A DNA stretch of 64,000 nt from Sulfurospirillum tamanense. Lineage in GTDB: Bacteria > Campylobacterota > Campylobacteria > Campylobacterales > Campylobacteraceae. Numbering within the stretch: the stretch's first letter is position 1; each line of letters opens with the position of its first letter. The translations under genes were made by a program, and so were the position numbers. The notes below the pieces were generated by a model, which worked only from the letters and a program-made list of their open reading frames with translations, was not told the origin of the DNA and ran no database searches. The stretch covers positions 39,936 to 103,935 of the forward strand of contig NZ_JAFHKK010000005.1 of assembly GCF_016937535.1 (NCBI RefSeq), in the 5' to 3' direction. Below, one piece after another: positions 56,501-62,914 of this stretch.

Positions 56501-56639
56501 TGTGGCGCTTGGGTTTGGGCTTGCATGGGGAACGGTATTAAACTTGCTGTATGTCCCTGCCTTGTATGCATTATTGCATCGCCGCCGCTTTGCAAGTTAT
56601 ACAGGAGAAGAGACACATCAAACAAAGGAGAATTCATGA
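53508..56639 (+). CDS. RND superfamily efflux permease (AcrB/HAE1-like)
   Basis: A 1043-residue inner-membrane proton-driven transporter: N-terminal helix, porter domain, helices 2-6 including GVLIALGIVVDDAIVVAEAI with the Asp-Asp proton relay, second porter domain and C-terminal helices (MTSLIGALGLAGVVINNGII). Length and layout match tripartite pump permeases, but no periplasmic adaptor or TolC-like gene is adjacent. Substrate cannot be inferred. Its TGA overlaps the lipoprotein ATG (ATGA). Confidence 0.92.
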   Translation: MFEKFVRFFIENSRLNYTLFALICVVGVWSYNKTPKEIFPSFELDVVRISGAYSGTSIDILDNVVVREIEDEVKSIEGVKEMTTVVSPGRFSIVLELQKGTNKYETSDKVKDAIDSVKNNFPSDMNDPRVSIAATNQRVARVSLSSETLSRGDIVEAAKEIKSKLLTIPDISEISIYGDSDLYFNIRLNEAKIHSYGLTKEGVISALSNISYIFPIGKIEDPSRHAFLSTYNGQKTAQLMQNTLIAVEGKRLFLSDIAYVERRHEDASTLASFNGNTSITLSLDQLDTGDALQIVGELKKRLVSLQRDYKDLIFTLHDDRSDRVRDRLNIVISNILLAIFLVGSMIAVLINRRVALIVTIGIPTSFVMAAVYFYLFGYTINMISLTGVLIALGIVVDDAIVVAEAIQQRIEAGVPPRIAAVEGVKEVATPIFFASLTTLFAFIPALMISGTLGMIIQLIPIALSSLLVASLIESYLFLPIHAADVLSPKAKVLSWEKANRLYQSLIHFVMRWRKSFIGLFFVVVPVLIYLQITDAKFQMFPRFDASTTSINIKANVNTKIEDSFAIVQQIERDLMKKKADFHISSIASVAGSRLDSDRNRENYPYVMSMTIELDKLKPMNVIDKYITPYLSFYYDPEGRTRELSSGQISKQIRQFIENQNYKERFNLEEIAVAESRVGPIRSDVKIGIISNNNALVLEAIDTLKKAILEVGGVTDLADSISLGADEIKLKVTPYGEQLGVTEGLIGKTLSNLYLSRKVATALDDDHLLEIKIESATKDDFSLLEKSNITLPDGRTVRLKDVVEFHVNKSFEKVIKDFGERTFFVYVTLDRSQILATQMLERIKPVTDKLAQTEGMTLRFFGEKQRNDELRQDMTAATLLALTLIMLSMLFMFNSFKDTFIVMSVIPFSLLGVLGGHTIMGMTLSMTSLIGALGLAGVVINNGIIMMTYIRQSKNMEELFDQATKRLRPILLTSITTLIGLASLIFFPTGQAVIFQPLAVALGFGLAWGTVLNLLYVPALYALLHRRRFASYTGEETHQTKENS

Positions 56640-57073
56640 AACTTGTATTAACCACTTTGGCGTTGGGCTCTATATTGGTTTTTTCAGGATGTACACCTGC
56701 TACCCACAGTGCTCAAAGCGTAGGACAAATCGAACAAGTCCACTACGGACGTGTTGTTAGTGTGCGTGGCGTTACTGTAAGCGATTCGGGTGCTGGCACC
56801 CTAGGAGGTGCTGTTCTTGGCGGGCTTGCAGGAAGTGCTATTGGGAGCGGGCGGGGCAACACCCTTGCTATCGTTGGTGGCGCACTAGCAGGAGGTGCTG
56901 TGGGCAATCAAATGAACCAATCTGCAGGCCAAGAACTGACCATTTTACTTGAAAGTGGCGAAGAAATCGTTACTGTCGTAAACAATAAAAATACTGCCTT
57001 TTCCTTCCGCACAGGCGATGAAGTGGCTTTGCGCATTCGCAACGGCCAAATCACTGCTATTAACGTACGCTAA
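56636..57073 (+). CDS. SlyB/17-kDa-antigen-like glycine-zipper lipoprotein
   Basis: A 145-residue lipoprotein: signal peptide with lipobox VFSGC, then a Gly-zipper hairpin (GGAVLGGLAGSAIGSG, VGGALAGGAVGNQMNQ) and a C-terminal beta domain (ELTILLESGEEIVTVV). This matches the SlyB/Pcp outer-membrane lipoprotein family, linked to envelope integrity. ATG at 56636 has AAAGGAG and overlaps the RND stop, so the two genes are coupled. Confidence 0.88.
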   Translation: MKLVLTTLALGSILVFSGCTPATHSAQSVGQIEQVHYGRVVSVRGVTVSDSGAGTLGGAVLGGLAGSAIGSGRGNTLAIVGGALAGGAVGNQMNQSAGQELTILLESGEEIVTVVNNKNTAFSFRTGDEVALRIRNGQITAINVR

Positions 57074-59409
57074 AGGGTTTCAAAATCCACTTCCACCTCA
57101 TCAATAAGATGGGGTGGAAGGTGGGTTTTTGCATACTCAAGATACAGCCCTGATGTGTAAAAAAACTTCACCAGCTCTTTATCTAATTCATTATCTTTGG
57201 CCATAAAATAAAGAATTCTCATGGCTGAGGAAAGAGAATTGGCTTTTTTGTAAGGCCTATCCGCAGCTGTTAATGCCTCAAAAATATCCGCTATCGCCAG
57301 CATGCGTGCCTCAAAGCTTATTTCATCGCCCTTGAGTCCCTGAGGATAACCTTTTCCACTAATTTTTTCATGATGATTGGCTGAAATCTGCGGCACTTCT
57401 TTGTATTTTTTAGGAAAAGGAAGTTTTGTAAGAATATCCAATGTAATGCTTGCGTGGTCATTAATAATGTCACGTTCCTCTTGTGTAAGGGTTCCCCTTT
57501 GCACACTTAAATGCTTTGCTTCATCCTCACTTAGTATTTTGTAAGGCACCCCCGCAATCACAAAAGGCTCTCTTGCTAAACGCCAAATAGCCTCCATCTG
57601 ATGGCTAGAAACACACTCCATCCCAAGATTGGCACCTTTTAGTAACCCCAGTATTTGCATGCATTCTTGCACTTTGATTTCTCTTTCAGATAAAGAAATC
57701 TCCCCTTTAAGATAGGCAATTTCACAACGAAGCTCCAACGCCTTAAGACGCTCCTCCACAAGAGCAATACGATCAAAAATACCCTCCAGCTTTGTCTGCT
57801 TGTCAAGAACATACTCAGGAGTAGCCAGTTTTCCAATATCATGCATCAATGCAGCAAAATGAAGCTGTTTTAAACCCTGGTGGTCATAGGCTTTAGAAGG
57901 AAAAGTTTTTTCGTCTTGATGTACCTTTTTGGCAAACATCATAGTCATCTCTACCATGCGCTCAATGTGCCCTGCCGTGTAAGGAGACTTCATTTTGATG
58001 GTATAAATAATACTTTTTAGAAACCCTTCAAGCAACGCCTCCAAATCACCAATCAACATGGTATTTGTCAGCGCAACAGCAGCTTGCGACGCCAAAGAAA
58101 GTCCAATGTCTGCATCTTCTGCGCTAAATACACCCTCTTCTTTCTCTTGGTTTTTATTTAACAATTGCAACACACCGATAATTTCATTCTCATGATTTCT
58201 TAAAGGAAGCACCAACATAGAGCGGGAGCGGTAACCTGTATTGGCATCAAAACGCTTCGTACCCTCAAAATTAAACCCTTCGGCTTCGTACACATCAGGA
58301 ATGGAAATAGGCTCGCCCCTTAGGGCACAAGTTACAGCAACCATTGTAGTATTTGGCGTGCCATCTTCTTGATACAAAGGCAAGGAAGACCACGCAATAG
58401 GCTCACCTAACCCTCCCATGCGAATCCCTAAAGAGTCTGTTTGAACAACTTTAAAATGCAACGCCTCTTCCTGCAAAAGATACAGCGTTCCCCCATCAGC
58501 ATGGGTGATTTTTTTGGCTTGGGCAACAATCATTTCCAAAAGAGACTCAATCTGATTTTGCGCCGAAAGTGCCGCGCCGATACTATTGAGAATTCTTATT
58601 TTATCGGTCACTTCTTCTTTTGGAATCAATGCACCCGAAGCATACTTTAGCACTTCTCCGCCTTTTAAAATAGCCGTAACACAAGAAAGACGCTCAAGCT
58701 CTTGGGAGATTTCTTGGGCATAGGCGGGCTTAAGGTGATAAACGTAACACAAAAGATTGGCGCGCTTAAGGCGCCTGAAGCCTTGCGCTAATGCGTGCGG
58801 GGAAAAATGCTTGCTGAGCTGAGCCACCCCACCAAGATTACTGGGAAACGAAACATCCACAATGAATGCCTTTACATGTAAAGCCTTGTTAAGGTACTCC
58901 CAAAGCCCCTCGTGGTCTGCTGTGTCACCCGTGAAAAAAATCCCGCTCCCCTCTTTGGTCACCTCATACCCACAACAAGGAACGGTATGATTGGCCAAAA
59001 TAGGTGTAAGAATGTAGCCATCTATTTCGTAAGCAACATTGGGTACAATCGGTACAAATTCTACAGCAGGCAGATCAACCTTAAGTAGTTTTAACGAACT
59101 AAAATCAGGCCAAATTTCCCCATTAAAAAGGTGCTCTTTGATAGCATCCAATGTTTTTTGAAGGCCATAAAAACGCAAAGGTTTTGTCCGTTTGGCAAAA
59201 AAATTATCGACGATAAACGCCCCATCAATAAGGTGGTCTAAGTGAGAATGGGTAAAGAAAATATGGTCTACATGTAAAGCTTCTTCTCCCAAGGCTTCCA
59301 AAATGTTTCCCGCATCAATGACGATGTGTTTTGAGACTTGCAAGCACGTGGTCGCAATGCCTCCCTTGCTTCGCCCCCCATGGGCTCCCAAAATGCGTAA
59401 ACCGTCCAT
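57070..59409 (-). CDS. Three-domain signalling enzyme: class II cNMP phosphodiesterase-like MBL fold + GAF + HD-GYP
   Basis: A 779-residue cytoplasmic protein. Residues 1-240 are a metallo-beta-lactamase fold with HSHLDH (54-59), the HxHLDH form of class II cyclic-nucleotide phosphodiesterases, plus His141, Asp162 and His225 as further candidate ligands. Residues about 270-440 look like a GAF domain. Residues 460-750 form an HD-GYP c-di-GMP phosphodiesterase: MHDIGK (HD at 523-524), an insert of about 100 residues, then NHHEKISGKGYP (GYP at 687-689, Ser replacing the usual Asp). ATG at 59409 follows AAAGGG, one base after the cyclase stop. Confidence 0.85.
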   Translation of the reverse strand: MDGLRILGAHGGRSKGGIATTCLQVSKHIVIDAGNILEALGEEALHVDHIFFTHSHLDHLIDGAFIVDNFFAKRTKPLRFYGLQKTLDAIKEHLFNGEIWPDFSSLKLLKVDLPAVEFVPIVPNVAYEIDGYILTPILANHTVPCCGYEVTKEGSGIFFTGDTADHEGLWEYLNKALHVKAFIVDVSFPSNLGGVAQLSKHFSPHALAQGFRRLKRANLLCYVYHLKPAYAQEISQELERLSCVTAILKGGEVLKYASGALIPKEEVTDKIRILNSIGAALSAQNQIESLLEMIVAQAKKITHADGGTLYLLQEEALHFKVVQTDSLGIRMGGLGEPIAWSSLPLYQEDGTPNTTMVAVTCALRGEPISIPDVYEAEGFNFEGTKRFDANTGYRSRSMLVLPLRNHENEIIGVLQLLNKNQEKEEGVFSAEDADIGLSLASQAAVALTNTMLIGDLEALLEGFLKSIIYTIKMKSPYTAGHIERMVEMTMMFAKKVHQDEKTFPSKAYDHQGLKQLHFAALMHDIGKLATPEYVLDKQTKLEGIFDRIALVEERLKALELRCEIAYLKGEISLSEREIKVQECMQILGLLKGANLGMECVSSHQMEAIWRLAREPFVIAGVPYKILSEDEAKHLSVQRGTLTQEERDIINDHASITLDILTKLPFPKKYKEVPQISANHHEKISGKGYPQGLKGDEISFEARMLAIADIFEALTAADRPYKKANSLSSAMRILYFMAKDNELDKELVKFFYTSGLYLEYAKTHLPPHLIDEVEVDFETL

Positions 59410-59410
59410 A

Positions 59411-61615
59411 TTATCCCTTTGTTTTATGCTCAAAGATGCCATCAAACTCCCCTTGCGGAGGGTTTTCCATCAAATGTTCGCATCGGTCTATATACAGCGC
59501 GCACACCGTTGGGTTTGCCGAGCATGCAAGGAGTGTTTCAAACCCCGCTTTAGCCTGCGCAAACGCCCCTTGGCGGTACTGCGCCATCGCCGCATGGTAT
59601 AACTCCAGCTCTTCTTCAAGCTCTTTGGGTGTACATGTAAACAAATACTCCCCCTCTAGCCCCTCTTTAAAATCATGCACTTGCCAGATTTCCACTGCCT
59701 CTTTCTTCCCTTTTACGCGCACCTTATCCAGCAAACGCAAGTAGTACGCTTTCTCCAAACGCTCCTTGGTAAACTGCGAAATCTGGCACGTGCTTCCATA
59801 ATACTTACACAATGACTCAATCCGCGCGCCCAAGTTAATGGCATCCCCAATGGCCGTGTAATCACTTCTTGAGCTTGAGCCCATTTCCCCCACAATCGCA
59901 GGGCCAGAATTCAACCCAATGCCAATAGCCACAGGCTCCACACCCATGTTTTTAGCCATGGTTACACACGCCTCAAAACGGGGGTCTTGTTTCATTTTTG
60001 CATTAAGCTCCTTAAGAGCGTGCAGCTGCTCTAGTGCAGAACCAACCGCCACATCCGCATGGTCTGGGACGCTGTTTGGCGCGTTCCAGTAGGCCATGAT
60101 GGCATCCCCCATGAATTTATCTACCGTGCCCTTACGTTTGATGATGATGTCTGTCATGGGATCCATGAGTTCATTCATAAACGCAATCAGGACTTTAGGG
60201 CTTGGCATGGATTCGGAAATATTGGTGAAGTTGCGCACATCCGAGAAAAAAACGGTGATCTCCCTCTCATGGGCGGCAAACACATCTCCTTTGTTTTTAA
60301 TGAGGTCTTCCATGACAGCCGAAGAAACCTTGGCGGCAAATTTCTTCTTAATCTGCTCTTTTTGACGGCTTTCAAGAAAAAAGTTAAGCCCAAACCCCAC
60401 CAGCAAAAGAACACTAAAAGCACTCAAAGGCAAAATAGTAGCAAGCAAAACACCCTTGAAGGCTAGCAACCAAAAGTGCGTTCCAAGCAGAGCAAAAATT
60501 ACACCCCCAAACCCCAAGAACGCCACCCAAACAAAGGGTTGAATTAGCAGTGCGAACCCCACAACAAGCACGCCCACAAAGGTTAAAATATCTACCCCTT
60601 GCGCCCAAGAGGGCTTGGAAAAGAAACTGCCATTTAAGAGGTTGTCAATAGCATTGGCGTGCACTTCCACGCCCGGATACACACTATCAAAGGGAGTAGA
60701 GCGCAAGTCCAACAACCCCGCCGCAGAGGTTCCCACTAAAACAATCGCCCCCTCAATGCCTTGTGCTTTTCCCTCAACCACATCAAGGGCGCTAATGTAA
60801 CGGTAGGTAAAAGAAGGGCCATGGTACCCCACCATCATCCGCCCAAGCGCGTCTGTGGTAATCGCCCTTTCTCCAAGCCCAACCCCCACAATCCCCTGCG
60901 GATTGTACTGCACCTCAAGGCGCTTTAACCCCAAAGCCAAGCGCACCATCTCTAGGCTAAGTGCGGGGTAAAGTACGCCTTGGTATTCCATCACCAAAGG
61001 AATGCTCCGCACGACCCCATCCTCATCAGGAACGGTATTAAAATACCCTGTGGTATAGGCTGCTTCTTCAAGGATGGGAAGGTTTAAAATGGCACGATGG
61101 GGGCGAAAAAGCGTTACATGTAAGGGTTTTTGACGCTCAACAATCAGTGCTGTGTGCTTGGGTACATCGTGGGGCTCTATGCCATCTTTTTGCATGGCAA
61201 ACACGTAGCCAGGCACGGTGGGCGTAGCGCTGATGACATCGGCTAGCATCCCATCATAATCTGGCGCATTTTCGTACTCTACGCCCAGCTGCGAGAGCAC
61301 ACGGGCGGGCGAACTAGCATCAGGCTCGGCAAAAACAATGTCCAGCCCCACAATGCCCGCACCCATCGCCGCGAGGTTATTTAGCAGGTGTGCGACGACA
61401 TTGCGACTCCATGGCCACTGCCCCAGCGCCTTTAGGCTACGCTCATCAATGTCCACAATCACAATGCGCTCATCGTGCGCCACAGGACCACGGGCTTGAA
61501 GCATGGTGTCGTTGACTTTTAACTCAAAAGGCTCCAACACTCCTACGCGCCAAAAGAAAAAAAATCCCGCCCCAATGCAAAGGGTTACAAACCCATGAAG
61601 CAGGATTTTTTGCAT
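59411..61615 (-). CDS. CHASE2-domain class III adenylate cyclase
   Basis: A 734-residue membrane enzyme. An N-terminal helix is followed by a periplasmic CHASE2 sensor (about 30-320: ERIVIVDIDERSLKALGQWP, GIVGLDIVFAEPD, VLVGTSAAGLLDLRSTPF), three helices (about 340-415) and a class III cyclase (about 450-635). Metal-binding Asp residues are in VFFSDVRNFT and GDAIMAY, the purine-selecting Lys in TVDKFMGD and Thr in DYTAIGD, and transition-state Asn/Arg in NLGARIES, fitting ATP as substrate. An 80-residue tail follows. It starts three bases after the barrel gene. Confidence 0.92.
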   Translation of the reverse strand: MQKILLHGFVTLCIGAGFFFFWRVGVLEPFELKVNDTMLQARGPVAHDERIVIVDIDERSLKALGQWPWSRNVVAHLLNNLAAMGAGIVGLDIVFAEPDASSPARVLSQLGVEYENAPDYDGMLADVISATPTVPGYVFAMQKDGIEPHDVPKHTALIVERQKPLHVTLFRPHRAILNLPILEEAAYTTGYFNTVPDEDGVVRSIPLVMEYQGVLYPALSLEMVRLALGLKRLEVQYNPQGIVGVGLGERAITTDALGRMMVGYHGPSFTYRYISALDVVEGKAQGIEGAIVLVGTSAAGLLDLRSTPFDSVYPGVEVHANAIDNLLNGSFFSKPSWAQGVDILTFVGVLVVGFALLIQPFVWVAFLGFGGVIFALLGTHFWLLAFKGVLLATILPLSAFSVLLLVGFGLNFFLESRQKEQIKKKFAAKVSSAVMEDLIKNKGDVFAAHEREITVFFSDVRNFTNISESMPSPKVLIAFMNELMDPMTDIIIKRKGTVDKFMGDAIMAYWNAPNSVPDHADVAVGSALEQLHALKELNAKMKQDPRFEACVTMAKNMGVEPVAIGIGLNSGPAIVGEMGSSSRSDYTAIGDAINLGARIESLCKYYGSTCQISQFTKERLEKAYYLRLLDKVRVKGKKEAVEIWQVHDFKEGLEGEYLFTCTPKELEEELELYHAAMAQYRQGAFAQAKAGFETLLACSANPTVCALYIDRCEHLMENPPQGEFDGIFEHKTKG

Positions 61616-61618
61616 AGA

Positions 61619-62914
61619 CTAAAAGCCCCACACCACGCTAGCGGTTGTGGTAACTTTGTCATAATCAAAAGGGGCGTGGTTGGAGCTGTTTTCTACATAG
61701 CTTGCATTAAGACCAACGGAGAGGGTTTTTGAAACCGCGTAACTTAACCGCACGCCAAACTCGTCTCTGGTGTCTTTACGCTTGGTGAGAAAAGTCGCAT
61801 CCGTATCGCTATAACGTGTTTGCGTTTGCAAGTAGCTCAAGGTTCCTTGAACACCGTAGGGCAAGACGCGTGAGAGTTCTACTCCGTAGCGCCATTTTGC
61901 CGCTTCCACATCCGTTCTTGGGCTATGGCGTTCGTCGTCTTTGGTGTACCCAGCCCGCAATGCAACCATCCACGGATTTTCTGGCACAAACACCTTGCGC
62001 AACACCCCATCAAAAATATGGGAAGTGCTATCTTGGAGCTTATTTTGGCTGTACGAAGAACGGCGCAAGGTGTAGCTTCCCTCGCCTTGCAACGTAGGGT
62101 CAAAAAGGTAGCTTCCCTTTACCCCAAGGCTTGGAGCGCTCATGTACCCTTTGCCATCTATATACACTTTATCAAACCCGACAGGAAACGCTACGCTATA
62201 GCGTCCTTCTTTAAAGGTAGGTGCCGTGCTTAGAGAAAAAAGCGCGAGGTTGTTTTCTGTCGTGTGGCGGTGAAGCTTACTGTAAAATACCCCACTTTGC
62301 TCCATGCTCCACCCTCCGCGAAGCCCCATGTCGTAGCTGTGATTGAGCACTGCCGTGGCAAAAGCAAAGCTATCGCTTTTTTTGGCACCCCCCTCAAGGA
62401 GAAGCCCACCAAAGGCAGGGATAATAAACTCTCTCTTGCCAATGTCGTTATTAATGTTAGTATCGTATCCCACACCCAAAACAACAGCCCCACTCACACG
62501 GTGTTTTTCCATCGCTCCATCGACGCGCGCTTTAAAGGCAAGCACTACTTCGCGGATGTTACTCGGCAAGGTCGCTCCAAGGACACGCTCCAGCTCCGCA
62601 CTCGCCAACTCTAGCTGTCCAGTTTCAAAGTAAACCCGCGCCATTTCAAGGCGAGTTCTTGCATGAGAGGGGTCAAGCATCAAGACCCGCTCAAAGGCGG
62701 CTAGGGCCTCATCGTACCGCTTGGTTTCAAGGGCGCTGTGGCCCAAGAGAAAATTATATTCAGGACTCTGAGGGGTTTGCACAACCAAAAGGCCAAAAGC
62801 ATGGTAAGCCTCTTCGTAGGCTTTAGCATCGTAAAACCCTTTAGCCTCTTCCACGTTAGCACCATAAAGCACCCCACACACGCACAACGCCACTAAGCTA
62901 AGTTTTGTTTTCAT
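61619..62914 (-). CDS. TPR plus beta-barrel outer-membrane protein, Slam/DUF560-like (type XI secretion-like)
   Basis: A 431-residue protein: signal peptide MKTKLSLVALCVCGVLYGA, TPR-like repeats (about 22-160: FNLLGHSALE-type helices, YDEALAAFERVLMLDPSHA) and a C-terminal beta-barrel (about 165-431) of alternating strands ending in ASVVWGF with a terminal Phe. The GVGYDTNIN strand at the domain junction and this layout resemble Slam/DUF560 surface lipoprotein assembly modulators, which move proteins with TbpB-like barrels to the cell surface. The overlap (ATGA) with a gene ending in just such a barrel supports this. A generic TPR porin is the alternative. Confidence 0.65.
   Translation of the reverse strand: MKTKLSLVALCVCGVLYGANVEEAKGFYDAKAYEEAYHAFGLLVVQTPQSPEYNFLLGHSALETKRYDEALAAFERVLMLDPSHARTRLEMARVYFETGQLELASAELERVLGATLPSNIREVVLAFKARVDGAMEKHRVSGAVVLGVGYDTNINNDIGKREFIIPAFGGLLLEGGAKKSDSFAFATAVLNHSYDMGLRGGWSMEQSGVFYSKLHRHTTENNLALFSLSTAPTFKEGRYSVAFPVGFDKVYIDGKGYMSAPSLGVKGSYLFDPTLQGEGSYTLRRSSYSQNKLQDSTSHIFDGVLRKVFVPENPWMVALRAGYTKDDERHSPRTDVEAAKWRYGVELSRVLPYGVQGTLSYLQTQTRYSDTDATFLTKRKDTRDEFGVRLSYAVSKTLSVGLNASYVENSSNHAPFDYDKVTTTASVVWGF

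Larger units (their letters stand above)
673..61123. repeat. Dispersed palindrome TTACATGTAA, 32 exact copies
   Basis: Exact copies start at 673, 2996, 3806, 3860, 3983, 6777, 6945, 7569, 8253, 8409, 12089, 13580, 15854, 15956, 19083, 21511, 22534, 29386, 31950, 33321, 37536, 37906, 41330, 42594, 44774, 45451, 45794, 52092, 53089, 53389, 58872 and 61114. Nine relatives sharing TACATGTA start at 16730, 27577, 43743, 50057, 50286, 52378, 52805, 59268 and 59631. Three exact copies are intergenic (12089, 19083, 44774); the other 29 are inside genes, 13 read as LHV and 16 as TC followed by Lys or Asn. The entry spans first to last copy, not continuous repeat DNA. Confidence 0.95.

Noticed and set aside
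53508..56639. Heavy-metal (CusA-type) assignment of the RND pump
   Set aside because: No Met-rich metal sites or adaptor gene seen; kept as generic RND permease.
673..61123. TTACATGTAA as operators of one transcription factor
   Set aside because: 29 of 32 exact copies lie deep inside coding regions of unrelated genes; only three are intergenic.
673..61123. TTACATGTAA as a Chi- or KOPS-like polar signal
   Set aside because: A perfect palindrome has no direction, and no strand bias can exist.
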